From NCBI RefSeq assembly GCF_000960475.2, contig NZ_JZDQ02000011.1, forward strand, positions 1 through 64,000: a stretch of 64,000 nucleotides of DNA, written 5' to 3'. The first letter of the stretch is position 1; each line of letters begins with the position of its first letter. The translations under genes were made by a program, and so were the position numbers. The DNA comes from Nocardioides luteus (lineage in GTDB: Bacteria; Actinomycetota; Actinomycetes; Propionibacteriales; Nocardioidaceae). Positions 1 to 10,204 of the stretch are shown piece after piece. Under the pieces are notes generated by a model. The model did no database searches. It was given only the letters and a program-made list of their open reading frames with translations, and was not told the DNA's origin.

Positions 1-3000
1 TTCACCGGCACCCGTGTAGACATACTCGGCCTCTCCGAGCTCGTCGACGACTCCGTCGGCGCAGGTCTCGCCTGCGGTGAGGGTCTTGACGAGCTTCCCT
101 TCGCGGTCCCAGCACATCGCTTGAGCCACGGACCGACGCGCAGCGGCGCCCTCGGCGGTACGGGCCCCGTTGTGGATGGCGGCGATCTCAGTCGCGGACA
201 GGGCCCGGGAGTACAAACCCATCTTCGCGACGGAGACTGGGGAGAAGAACTGGCCCGCAGCCGTGGAGCTGGCATCGGCACCGACGAAGAATCCATCGCG
301 GCCGAGGTTGCCGGGCCGCTTCAACGGGCCTGGCGCATCGACGCTGGCGGCGAGCTGGCCGTCAAGGTAGAGGCGGGCGGTGTCGCCATCCCAGGTCCCG
401 ATCGCGTGGTACCACTTCCCGGCCGTGATGTCGGCTTGAGCTTGGCGATAGCCACCGTCGGTGTAGATGGTGAAGGTGAGCTTGCCGTTGTAGACCACCA
501 TGGAGGCACCGCCGCCCTCCTTGGCTGAGCACACCGGGTGCTCGGTGGTGTTGGGGAGGGTGCCGTTGTCCTTCATCAGGCACTCGATGCTCATCTCGTC
601 GGTGAGCTTGTCCCACTGGGCATCGCCCATCGCGTAGGAGTAGGCGTCATCGACGCCGTCGAACTTGGCAACCTTCGACCCTGCCAGCCCGAGCTTGGCC
701 CGACGTGTCGCGTCCAGGGTGGTGTCGTCGATGACGGCGGGGGTGCCGTGCTTGGTCATCGCCCGGCCCTGGGCGTCATCGGTCGGGGTGCCGTCGGTGT
801 AGTCGACGTCCAGGACATCAGGTTCTGGAACGGCGACTTCGGCGACTTCGGTCCCAGTCCGGGTCTCCTGGCCGCCAGTCGCGGTGTAGGTGAACCCGCG
901 GGTCGGGAGCGGGGTGATGGTTCCGTTGGCCGCCTTTGTTGTTCCGGTGATCGAAGTGACCGCGTGGGGGCCGGCGTTCCCAGCCTGCGTGTAGTCGTAG
1001 TCGGCGGTTTCGGTGGTCCCGGTGAGGCCGTCGCGATAGCTCTGAGTCTCGCGGTTGCTGTTGAGCGGGTTGTAGGTGTAGCCGACCTGATAGGGCGCCG
1101 GACCGGCCAGGGCCGGGTTGCCTGGATCGCCAGTTCCGCACTCGGTCGCCAACGCTGGGGTCCAGGCGTGCTTCAGGCGCGCGAGGTTGTCGTAGGTGAA
1201 GCACTGCTTCTCTCCGCGCGCACCGACACCGGTGTCCCCGCCGAGGGCGGTGTTGCTGGGGGTGTCGGTGATCTCGGTGATGTTGCCCGAGTCCGTGTAC
1301 TTGTAGCTCTGGTTCAGGTCGTTCCCCGTGATGCCCTCTCGCTTGAGCACCTGACCGGTGAGCCGGCCGGTGGTCGGGTCGTAGGTGCGGGAGAGCGCGG
1401 CGGAGTAGGTGTTGCCGAGGTCGGCGAGCTCGAGCCTGCCGAGGTCGTCGTAGTGGGAGTCGGCCACGTAGGTACCCCACCCGAAACCGCCACCCATCCA
1501 CCGGGGCTTGGAGGCTTGGTCGTAGTAGGTCGTGACCCGCTCGGACCCCAGAATCGCTGCGGAGTCGGTGGAGGAGATCTTGGAGGTGGTCTGGGAGGCG
1601 ACCTGGCCGTCGGCCGTGTAGGTGTAATCCACCGAGGCGGACTCGGTCGAGAGCCGGGCCAAAGCTTCGGGGATGTCGCCGGCGGGTCCGGCGCCCTCAC
1701 CGGTGCCATCACCGGTAGCGGCTTGAGGGTATTCCAGGGTCGTGGTCAGGGGCCGGTAGGCGTCATCGACCTTCCCCGTCCGGGTGGTGTAGTCGCCCTC
1801 GCTGGTGTGGCGGGTGGTCGCGTGCTCGATCCCGAGCATCCCGGCCGTGTCCGGGTCGGCGGTCGGGTCGCCGTCGTAGGCGTGCTCGACCCGGATGTTC
1901 CCGCCGATCGTGTCATCTCGGAGGGTCAGAGGTCGACCAAGCTTGTCGTAGGTGTAGGCGATCGTCTTGCCTGTGCCGTTGGTGACTGTCTTCGGCTGCC
2001 CATCCGTGGTGTAGGTCGTGTTGGTGACCCCAGCATCTGGGTCGTCAGCGCGCGTTTGGCGGCCAGCGAAGTCGTACTCGTAGGACCAGGTCGTGCCCGC
2101 TGGGTCCTTGAGTTCGATCAGCTGGTCGGACTGGTCGTAGGTATACGTGGTGTCCTGGGTCGCAATGCCGTCGTGCTGGCGCTGGATCTTGGTCCGGCCG
2201 AGCGCATCAACGATCGTCGTGGTCTTGACCCCACCATCGGGCGGGGTGATGGTGGTCGCTTTACCGTTGTAGGAGGTGAGGGTGCGCCACTTCTCGTCAT
2301 AGCCGTTGACCGAAGGGTCGGACCAGAGGATCTCGTCGGTGACTCGGCTCGCCTTGTCGTAGAGCCACGAGACCATCTTGTCCGGCTCGACAATCGTCTT
2401 GTAGTTCAACAAGTCTGCGGTCGGCTTCCCGGCAACAGAGAGCCACGGGCCGTACGTTTTCTGCTTCTCCCCGGCAGTGTTGTAGACGGTGTGGGTCATC
2501 ACCCGGGTGTCAACCGCCTTGGACCGGTTCTGGTACGAGTCGCCGGTGTTTGCGGACTCAGTCTGAGTCTGAAGCTCGCGGCCCAAGCCGTCGCTGATCG
2601 CGACCGCTGTGTGGTAGCCGTCCCCGTGAGCGTTGAGGGTCTGGGTCGTGACCGCGTTGATGCCGTTGGCGCGGTCGGTGTAGTCGTACTTGACCGAGGC
2701 CTTGCCGATGCTGGCGTGCTGCGGATAGGTCACAGTCAGCAGACGGCCCAAGCCGTCATAGCTGGCCTTGGTGACCCTGTCGTTGACGTCCTTGGCCTCG
2801 AGCACGACACCGAGGAACGGGTCGTACTTCTTCGAGGTCACGAATTCCGGCCGCCACCCAGTTGTGCCGTCGATGTCACCCTGATTGGTGGTGATCTGTT
2901 CGACCAGACCAGCACCAGCCGGGGCGTAGGTGGTGGTCGTGGTTCGGTCGACCGCCGGGTCGTCTGGATAGACCGTCTCGCTAACCGTCCGGCCGAGAGC

Positions 3001-6000
3001 GTCCGTGGTGGTCTTGCTGATGCGGACCATCCCTGCCCGGCCGGCACCGTCCATCGTGCCTGCCTTGACCGCACCGACCGTGGTCGAGGTGGTGGCAACC
3101 TTGGGGTCGATGGCCCAGGTCTCGACCGGGATCCCCTCGGCGTTGACCTTGACGACCTCCTCACTGAGCAGGTCCGAAGGCGCGACCGCGTCGAGATCGG
3201 TCGAAGAGGGGCAGGCGCCGACGTCGGCTGCGGTCGTGTTCAGGGTCTGGGTACGCCACACCAGGCCACGCTGGTTCGCGAGGTCAGCGGGGGCAGTGCG
3301 ATCACGGTGGGCATACGCCATCCGGACACACGTGTCATCAGAGTCCGTGCCCAGATCGCCGCGGTCGCTGACCTTGGTCGGCTGACCGTACTCGTCAAAG
3401 GTCGTCGAGGTGAGGGTGCGGAAGTCCAGGCCCGTCGTGGTGTCGCCGGTGGCGTCGTAGGAGAACCCGTATTCGTCCGACCCAGTGACCCGGGTCGCTT
3501 CGAGCTTGCCCTTGGTCACCACAGGCGCGGAGATGTCGGTCCTCGTGACGGTCTCAGAGACCTTCTTACCCTCGTTGAACGAGATAGTGGCGAACACGTC
3601 TCCGACACGTGCGTCCTCATCGTCGGCGACCGAGACCTTGTGTCCCTCCGCGCCTGCAGTCAGGGTCTGGGATGCCTTGCCGCGGTAGTAGAAGGTCTGG
3701 ACCGGGCTGGTCGCCTCCGTGCCCACGCCTTGGGTGGTCTTGACCCATTTGAAGCCACGGAACTCCGAGTGGGTGAGGTTCTTGGGATCGGTGATCGCTG
3801 CGACCGGCTCGGCCCAAAACGCTCCACCCGCGGTGTCGTAGTCGTAGTGCGTCTCGGTCGGTGCCGAACCCGTCGGAAGGATCGCCGCATCGGCGGGGTT
3901 CGAGGACCCGGAAGCGACGATCGAGGACACGACGTATTTCTGGAACCAGTCGACAATCGGCTCCGGCTCTGTGGTATCGCCGGCCACGCTCATCCACTTG
4001 ACCGGGAAACACAACCGCCTGTTCCCCGCACCACCGTCTCCGCCAGGATCTGTGGCGGCGGGCTTGGTGGCGCAACCGCCCTTATAGCCGATCGAGACAC
4101 TCGCACCCGACTCGGTGCGGATGGCGTTCAGGCGTGGGCGCCACATGCCGGCCGCATTGTCGGTGGAGGTGTCGAGCCGGTTCTTCATCGCTACCCAGCC
4201 CAGTTCCACCGACGGCAACGTGACATCAGGGGCATTGCTCGAGCCGCCACGGCCGATGTGGGTGATCTTGTCCAGCCGCAGGATCCGGCCGGTGCCGCCC
4301 TTACCCACCGAGTAGTCACCGGGCGAGAACCACGACTGCCCAAGCTGCCACTCATCAACCGTCACGTCGGCACCAGCACTCGTGTCGTAAGCCAGGGTGC
4401 GGACTCCGGTGAGCTGCTTGGTGGTGTAGAACGCCGGGGAAACCTTCTCCTTGCACTCGGTCGCGTCCGCGGCACAGCGCAGATCGGTCGGTACGTCGGT
4501 CTTGGTAGCGCCAGCGTCCGTCCACTCGCGCGCAGTGGTTTCGAAGATCACCTTCGCCGGTGCATTCGTCGGGGTGTCGGGGCCGTCCGTGACCTGGCGG
4601 GTTCCGTATTCGATCCTCTTCAACCAGCCACCTGGCTGATATTGGCGGACTTTCTCGCCCATGTCCGCGCCGTACGCGGCGGTGTTGGAGCCGTAGAAGT
4701 AGGTCATCGAGTTCCCTGTCGGGTCCACGACATAGTCCAGGTTCCACCGCCACGCCTGCTGGACCGCCGAGGCCGCGAACGAGGAGTCATAGCCCGGCTC
4801 ACCGGGGTGGTTGCCGTAAACCGGGGTCGTCCAGGTCGAGTTCAGTGCCTCGCCCTCGACTGGTGCGCGGTCACGACCGAAGTAGTAGACGGTCCCATCG
4901 ACGCCGGTGACCTTCCAATACTCGCCGCTGGCATCTCGCAACCCGGCCGGGACACCGTCGGGCGCCGGGGCTCCGGTGAGGTGTTGGATCTTGGTGCCGT
5001 CGATGTCCTTCGGGAGCCACTCGCCGGTCTCATCGTTCTTGACCAGGGCAACCGAGGTCCCGCCCAGCATCAAGGTCGCGTTGTCGATGCCCCAACACAG
5101 GTCGCCGGTGCGGTGGGTCTTGTTGTTCGCCGTGGTCCCGGACTTGTCGTCGCGGTCGTCATCACAAGGGACGTAGGAGCGCTCGATGTAGCCCGGCTCC
5201 AGTTCGAAACCCTCTCCCACCCATGAGGTCTGGTTGTTGGTCGAGGCGACCCGGCCATCCGAAGACGCCGAGGAGTACGAGAGGCCGAGCTCGGGAACGA
5301 GGCCGCCGGCGGTCTCGGGGACGTCGATCGGATACGACCAGGTGAACCCACCTGTCGCGCCCGAGGTACCCCATGTCGAGGACGGCGCCAACGAGGTCGC
5401 CGACCAGTCCCCGCCTTCTCCTGCCGATCCAGGTGTCTGTGGCGGGGTCGTGGTCAAAGCCGAGATCGCACCCTCAGCGCCCTCGGGCTCGACCGCTTGC
5501 CGGTCACTATCTGAGCCACTGCGCTTCGTCGACTTCGCAGATGCAGACGTCGACGAGCTGGGCGACGGCTCAGCCAACCCAAGCGAGGCGTCGGCGCTCG
5601 GAGCCGCGCTTGCGCTCTGGCCGGCAGTAGCCTCTGCAGACGGCGCAGTCTGCGTCCCGGCCGACTCGTCTTCACTGGTGGACTTCACAATCGATGCGGC
5701 TGGGGCCTTGGCGGCTGGCTGTGAGGAAGGAGCCGCTGCCGGTGCCGTCAATGGCTCCTCGCCCGGATCGGGCTCAGGCTCGTCCAGCCGCTGGACGTCA
5801 TCGACAGCACCCTCGATGGTGTCATCGGATTTTACCGTCTCCGCGGCCGGATCCAAGGCCCCGCCGGTGACGTCGGTCGGGTCCGGCAGCGCCGCGAGCG
5901 CTGCGTCGAAGGTCACCTCACGAGAATCGACCGGAGGCGTCAGCTCGTCCTCGGTGAACACACCGATCGTGGTCACCGACGCCTGCGCCGGGGCGCCCAC

Positions 6001-6099
6001 GGCGACGCTCAGCATCGCCCAGGACATGCCCGCAGCGGCCAGCACGCCTGCGGCCCGTGCGGCACGACGCGCGAGAGAAACAATGGTTGAAGTACTCAT
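1..6099 (-). CDS. secreted SpvB/RHS YD-repeat protein, C-terminus beyond the left edge
   Basis: The frame is open from ATG at 6099 to base 1, giving 2,033 residues with no stop, so this is the N-terminal part of a giant RHS protein. Residues 1-41 look like a long signal peptide: arginines near 11-15, an Ala-rich core and an APAQA end. A Pro/Ser/Ala/Glu-rich stretch runs to about 220. An SpvB-like motif (GGLVPELGLSYSS) lies near 255, and YD repeats such as YTYDKLGRP spread from about 900 to 1,700. A LamG jellyroll is inserted at about 1835-1980 (GKWYHAIGTWDG, LYLDGQLAA, LYSRALSATEI). The RHS core and any polymorphic C-terminal toxin lie outside the window. The start is 24 bp after the LamG gene stop, so the two are probably co-transcribed. 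In the family such proteins are secreted shells or toxin carriers; the cargo here is unknown. Long open frames on the other strand are shadows. Confidence 0.9.
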   Translation of the reverse strand, partial: MSTSTIVSLARRAARAAGVLAAAGMSWAMLSVAVGAPAQASVTTIGVFTEDELTPPVDSREVTFDAALAALPDPTDVTGGALDPAAETVKSDDTIEGAVDDVQRLDEPEPDPGEEPLTAPAAAPSSQPAAKAPAASIVKSTSEDESAGTQTAPSAEATAGQSASAAPSADASLGLAEPSPSSSTSASAKSTKRSGSDSDRQAVEPEGAEGAISALTTTPPQTPGSAGEGGDWSATSLAPSSTWGTSGATGGFTWSYPIDVPETAGGLVPELGLSYSSASSDGRVASTNNQTSWVGEGFELEPGYIERSYVPCDDDRDDKSGTTANNKTHRTGDLCWGIDNATLMLGGTSVALVKNDETGEWLPKDIDGTKIQHLTGAPAPDGVPAGLRDASGEYWKVTGVDGTVYYFGRDRAPVEGEALNSTWTTPVYGNHPGEPGYDSSFAASAVQQAWRWNLDYVVDPTGNSMTYFYGSNTAAYGADMGEKVRQYQPGGWLKRIEYGTRQVTDGPDTPTNAPAKVIFETTAREWTDAGATKTDVPTDLRCAADATECKEKVSPAFYTTKQLTGVRTLAYDTSAGADVTVDEWQLGQSWFSPGDYSVGKGGTGRILRLDKITHIGRGGSSNAPDVTLPSVELGWVAMKNRLDTSTDNAAGMWRPRLNAIRTESGASVSIGYKGGCATKPAATDPGGDGGAGNRRLCFPVKWMSVAGDTTEPEPIVDWFQKYVVSSIVASGSSNPADAAILPTGSAPTETHYDYDTAGGAFWAEPVAAITDPKNLTHSEFRGFKWVKTTQGVGTEATSPVQTFYYRGKASQTLTAGAEGHKVSVADDEDARVGDVFATISFNEGKKVSETVTRTDISAPVVTKGKLEATRVTGSDEYGFSYDATGDTTTGLDFRTLTSTTFDEYGQPTKVSDRGDLGTDSDDTCVRMAYAHRDRTAPADLANQRGLVWRTQTLNTTAADVGACPSSTDLDAVAPSDLLSEEVVKVNAEGIPVETWAIDPKVATTSTTVGAVKAGTMDGAGRAGMVRISKTTTDALGRTVSETVYPDDPAVDRTTTTTYAPAGAGLVEQITTNQGDIDGTTGWRPEFVTSKKYDPFLGVVLEAKDVNDRVTKASYDGLGRLLTVTYPQHASIGKASVKYDYTDRANGINAVTTQTLNAHGDGYHTAVAISDGLGRELQTQTESANTGDSYQNRSKAVDTRVMTHTVYNTAGEKQKTYGPWLSVAGKPTADLLNYKTIVEPDKMVSWLYDKASRVTDEILWSDPSVNGYDEKWRTLTSYNGKATTITPPDGGVKTTTIVDALGRTKIQRQHDGIATQDTTYTYDQSDQLIELKDPAGTTWSYEYDFAGRQTRADDPDAGVTNTTYTTDGQPKTVTNGTGKTIAYTYDKLGRPLTLRDDTIGGNIRVEHAYDGDPTADPDTAGMLGIEHATTRHTSEGDYTTRTGKVDDAYRPLTTTLEYPQAATGDGTGEGAGPAGDIPEALARLSTESASVDYTYTADGQVASQTTSKISSTDSAAILGSERVTTYYDQASKPRWMGGGFGWGTYVADSHYDDLGRLELADLGNTYSAALSRTYDPTTGRLTGQVLKREGITGNDLNQSYKYTDSGNITEITDTPSNTALGGDTGVGARGEKQCFTYDNLARLKHAWTPALATECGTGDPGNPALAGPAPYQVGYTYNPLNSNRETQSYRDGLTGTTETADYDYTQAGNAGPHAVTSITGTTKAANGTITPLPTRGFTYTATGGQETRTGTEVAEVAVPEPDVLDVDYTDGTPTDDAQGRAMTKHGTPAVIDDTTLDATRRAKLGLAGSKVAKFDGVDDAYSYAMGDAQWDKLTDEMSIECLMKDNGTLPNTTEHPVCSAKEGGGASMVVYNGKLTFTIYTDGGYRQAQADITAGKWYHAIGTWDGDTARLYLDGQLAASVDAPGPLKRPGNLGRDGFFVGADASSTAAGQFFSPVSVAKMGLYSRALSATEIAAIHNGARTAEGAAARRSVAQAMCWDREGKLVKTLTAGETCADGVVDELGEAEYVYTGAGE

Positions 6100-6123
6100 G
6101 ATCTTGTCGCTTCTACTCGCGGA

Positions 6124-9100
6124 TCAGTTCTGGGTGGGGTTGAGGAACTTGTCCTCGTCCTGGCCCTGCCAGGCCTCAGCGCCCTGACACATTCGGCGGA
6201 CCTTGGCCTCAGCGAGCACGTCGCCCTTGAAGACCCGGATGTTGTCGATCACGCCCTTGATGTGGTCGGCCGGCTCGCCCAAGTAATGGCTGTGGCCGAT
6301 ATAGAGCTCTCCCCTGGGCAGCGCCAACGGTCCGGTGAACGAGGCATCCGCCCGGACCACCTCTGCATCCCGGGGTGCATCGGGAGTACCGGCATTGCAG
6401 GTCCATAGCCGCAATGTGTCGTCGGCCTGGTTGGTGACGGCGCCCTTGTCATACTCGGCCGTCAGATGGACCCACTCGCCGATCTTCGCGGCACGGGCCG
6501 AGGAGACCTGCTTCCACGTGTTCGATGAAGTCTTGACCAGCAGCACCCAACATCCAGTGCCCTCAGTGCTTGGACAGGCCGCCGTTGAGGAGGTAGATGC
6601 GGTGTGGGGCCGATACGCGAGGCGGATCACGTCGTTGCCGTTGTATTCCTGGGACAGGATCGAGGTCCACTTGTTCGGATTGATCGCATCATCGAGCTTC
6701 ACATGTGCTGAAACCACGAACGACTGCGTCGTGTCCACCACCTGTGCCTCAGAATGGACATCCTCATCCGCGCTCCCAGAGAACCCGAGCGCGTAGTCGT
6801 CATCACGGGCCCCGAAGGCACCATGTGGCCCCTTGACCGAGTGGTCGACACCATCCAAAACCAGGGACCCGGCCGGCGTCTGTTCCCCTGCGTCTTTGAC
6901 CGAGACATCACGGCCCGGGTCATCAACATCATCGAACGACCAAATGCCGTCCTCTCGAGCGGTCGCGACGGTGAAGTTCGCGGTCCCCTGGGTCGACTTG
7001 TTCAACGCCTTGTCGACCGTCCACGCCTTCAACCAGCCCGTGTTCGCCACCGTCGGCGCCCAGCACACCACGATCGACGAGCTCGTCGAGGACACCGTGG
7101 TCACACTGGCCTGGTTGGAGAACTGGTACTCGTACTTGACCACGTCTGACGAGTTCGCGCCCCTCGTGATCTTGAAGCAACCGGTCTTGCCGACACCGCC
7201 CAGGTCCAAGTCCGGGTCGTCGTAGACCGCCTGAACCCGAGAGTCCTCGCTCGGCTGTAGCGCCGTGACTACCGGCGCGCCCGGATCGGTTCGGTCGACT
7301 CCGAACTCACACCACGCCGACGGTGTCGACCCGAACGGCACATCGTTCGGACGAAGCTTGGCAATGTTCGGGTCGTCATAGGCCGTGGCACGCCACCGGT
7401 AGGTCGCCGTCGCCAAGGACGGCATCCCCAGCCCGGAGGTGGTGTGAGGGCTCCCGCTCCGGGCAGTGGTGTAGCCCGAGGTCCACGTCGTCGACCATGC
7501 GCCCGAGACGTATTTCTGCAAGGTGAACCGCACCCGCGAGAGGTCCCCATCAGGATCGCTGGCCGAGGCGGACAACAGAACGGTCGGTTCGTTCAACAAC
7601 GGGCGAGTGGAGCCCGTTACGCAGCCCCGCGAGTCGGTCGACAGGCTGGTCGGTGTGTTCGGGGCTCGGTTGTACTCCACCTCGAGCTTCGCGTCCCACC
7701 GATAACGCTTCCACCCCGCCATCGACGAGGTATCAGCCGCTGCTAGACCGATCGAGAACGTGTCGTCGTTCCACTCAACCTTCTGCTTCGCCCCCGCCAA
7801 GACATTGAACTCGACCCACTTCGGGCCGGTCGGGCAACCCGACTTGTGGTGGAGCGTCCTGTTGCCCATCTCACGGTCGGAGGTGAAGTAGCCCGCGTGA
7901 GAGTTCCACGTCGAGGTCGAGGTCAGGTCCGCCATCCGGTAGGACTTCACCATCTTGTCGGTGCAACTGTAGGAATGCGTCCCGTAGGCAGAGAACGACG
8001 CAGAGATCAGCTCACGCGGCTCCAACACCGTGAACTCACCCAGGCCACCGAACTCCCAGATCAGGCGCTTGGTCGTTGTCCGGTTGCACTCCGCCGCAAC
8101 TCCATAGACACACCGGCCGACCCCGGTGCCGTTATCGCTGCTGAACTTGTAGCCCGAAGAAGAGGATGGCAACGCCGACTCGATCATCGTCCACTCCGAA
8201 CGCGAGTTCGTCGCCGCCGGATCGAAGTGCAGGGGCCAAGAGGTCCGATCGTCATTGACCATCGCCTCATCGACCGCTGCCGTGAACGAACGTCCGTTTG
8301 CAGCGACCTTGGTGCGCATCAAAGCGACCTCATCCCCAGAAAGCGGCGCACCTGCACGGTCGGCCGCGGCCGCTTCAGACGCAGTCTTCGAGGCAGACGC
8401 GCTGTCCGACGACTCAGTTCCCGAGGACGTGCTGCCGGAGGACTTGCTGCCTGACGTCTTCGTCCGCGACCCACTCTCGGCTGCGGTCGACTCCGATCCG
8501 GCCGCATCCCATTGACGTGCCACCGGAGAGACCAGCACGACCTCGCCCTCAGGGTTCACCGCCTGCAGCGTGCCGTCCGAGGCAACGCCATCCGGACCCG
8601 CACCATCGGGTTCGGGCTTCCATTGCGCGCCCTTGAGGGTCATCTCAAACGCCACTTGGTCCGACCCCGCAGCCGCAGCCGCCGACTCCACTGCCTTGAA
8701 CGCATCCGGCGAGTCGACTCGCAAGACCGGCACCATCCCGGAAGCATCAGGCTCGACCGATGCCAAAAGACGAGCGCCCACAATTGGAGATCCGCCGGCG
8801 TCCAACACAGGCCACGACACCCGCGAACCAACGCTCGACTCACCCGCTCCCGAGCCATTGGCGACGTCCTCGACCTTCGCCACACCGAGGCCCAGCGGGA
8901 GCTCGAACCCGACCGAAACCCCGGCGTCGGTCACGCCCGGGTCGGTCATCGATGCAAACGTGCTCCCAGCAGCAACAGGACCTGCGTCGAACCGGAAGTC
9001 GAAGACCCCCGAGGCCAATGTGAGGTCGTCCGACCCCGCCACCCGCACCAGAGCAGGCGCGACCGGCTCCCACTCACCCGAGATCTTCGTCCGGGTCGCG

Positions 9101-9550
9101 GCCGCGGCGCACCAACTTCGTTGCCGAGCCCTGATCGACTGCGTAATAGGTGTCCCACGGAGTGTTCCGCTCCCCGATCGCCACCTCCACGTCGCACACC
9201 GCCGAGATCTCGGTCGCCAACGCCGCCGACTCCGCAGCAGCCGTCCCTGGATCGACCTTCGAACAGTCCACAGTCGAGTTCGGGTACCGATCGAAGTCCT
9301 CCGGATCGACGACGTCAACTGTCGTCAACCCAAACGCAGCCAGCAGACGCCTCGCCGTCGGCGACTCGCTCGAGGCAGCCACCAACGCCGCCGAGGCCGA
9401 GCCGGCCAACAGGCTGACCACGACGAGGCCGCCGACAATTCCCGTCAGGATCGGTCGACGACGCCACCACCCGGCAACAAGACCGACGACGAGTCCGACG
9501 GCGGGGCGCAGCATCCGGGCCGGCCAAGATGCGATGTTGGGAATCTTCAA
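6124..9550 (-). pseudogene. secreted DNRLRE/LamG-like protein, frame broken near 9,100
   Basis: Two overlapping frames together encode one protein of about 1,141 residues. The N-terminal frame starts at TTG 9550, 5 nt after a GAGGAG ribosome site (9556-9561). It has a hydrophobic segment at about 27-50 (ILTGIVGGLVVVSLLAG) and ends at a TGA at 9074-9076. The rest continues in the next frame (GEWEPVAPALVRVAGS onward) and ends at 6124. Adding one base, or removing two, in the GC-only run near 9095-9110 would join them. Downstream are DNRLRE-like and fibronectin-like stretches (ASDPDGDLSRVRFTLQ) and a C-terminal LamG domain (GEWVHLTAEYDKGA, GELYIGHSHYLG, GVIDNIRVFKGDVL). Such proteins commonly precede secreted RHS proteins in actinobacteria. 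Either this is a genuine frameshift or an assembly error in GCGGCCGCGG; programmed frameshifting is less likely, since no slippery run is seen. Confidence 0.75.
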
Positions 9551-9710
9551 CAGAACTCCTCGAGAACGAAGACAACGCAGCTCTGGAGTCCCCGGCCCGA
9601 TCCAGCCTCTGGAGCAGATCCCACATCTTTCCGAATGGACCATGCGAACAGGTCGCGAAGACCTACCGGCTTCCTGCCTTTTCCTTTACCAAGGAAGGTA
9701 AACAAAAGAT

Positions 9711-9733
9711 CAACCTTTGACCGAAAGTCAACC
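9711..9733. promoter_or_regulatory. possible regulator site in the 9551-9765 divergent region
   Basis: The 215-bp gap between the LamG gene and the winged-helix regulator is clearly more AT-rich than its surroundings. It holds a short dyad TTGAC-cgaaa-GTCAA (9717-9731), nested between two direct CAACC copies at 9711-9715 and 9729-9733. OmpR-type winged-helix proteins often bind direct repeats, so this is a plausible site for the adjacent regulator. Nothing else is recognisable in the gap. Confidence 0.3.
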
Positions 9734-9765
9734 GAACCTGGCAAGGTCGAGGAGATAGTTCCGGA

Positions 9766-10176
9766 ATGCCACCGGAGGTATCGGCCGCATGGCCATGCAC
9801 ACACGATGCACGACAGCACATCACGCTTGACAGGCTCAACGGTCCGCTTCTCTTTGACGAGAGGGGCATTCGACTTCTACGCAATGATCACGCCATCGGG
9901 CTGACCATCGCCGAATGGCGCATCCTTCGCCTGCTACACGACCACGCTCACCAAGCTGTCCCGCGCATGCAACTGCTCATGGCCGCCGCCAACGGTCGCC
10001 TCCCCGGCAGCGACCGCAGCCTCGACACCCACATCAGCCGCCTCCGCGACAAGATCGAGACCGACCCGCGCTGGAAGATCCATAGCCCTCAAAGTGCGGA
10101 GATTGCCCGCGAGCGCAGGATGCGGCGGATCATCCACACGGTCAACAACTACGGATACCGTCTCGATCCTCGCTAG
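9766..10176 (+). CDS. stand-alone OmpR/PhoB-type winged-helix DNA-binding protein
   Basis: A 136-residue protein that is essentially one Trans_reg_C winged helix. LTIAEWRILRLL (about 47-58) is helix 1, SLDTHISRLRDKIE (about 85-98) is the recognition helix region, and the wing ends in NNYGYRLDP. There is no receiver domain, so it is not a phospho-acceptor response regulator. A ribosome site GAGGAG lies at 9749-9754, 11 nt before the ATG. It is divergent from the LamG/RHS pair and is a reasonable candidate for its regulator (inference). It meets perM tail to tail 28 bp downstream with no clear terminator between them. Confidence 0.75.
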   Translation: MPPEVSAAWPCTHDARQHITLDRLNGPLLFDERGIRLLRNDHAIGLTIAEWRILRLLHDHAHQAVPRMQLLMAAANGRLPGSDRSLDTHISRLRDKIETDPRWKIHSPQSAEIARERRMRRIIHTVNNYGYRLDPR

Positions 10177-10204
10177 CCAAGGGCCCGCTACTGGATCAGG
10201 TTCA

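Noticed and set aside
538..5226. Open frame of 1,562 codons on the plus strand
   Set aside because: Antisense shadow of the RHS gene: composition is Val/Gly/Arg-rich with no domains, while the minus strand encodes clear SpvB, YD and LamG motifs.
9074..9318. Minus-strand ATG 9318 as an independent start of the LamG protein
   Set aside because: The 70-odd residues before the break are an Arg-rich out-of-frame shadow of the true N-terminus.
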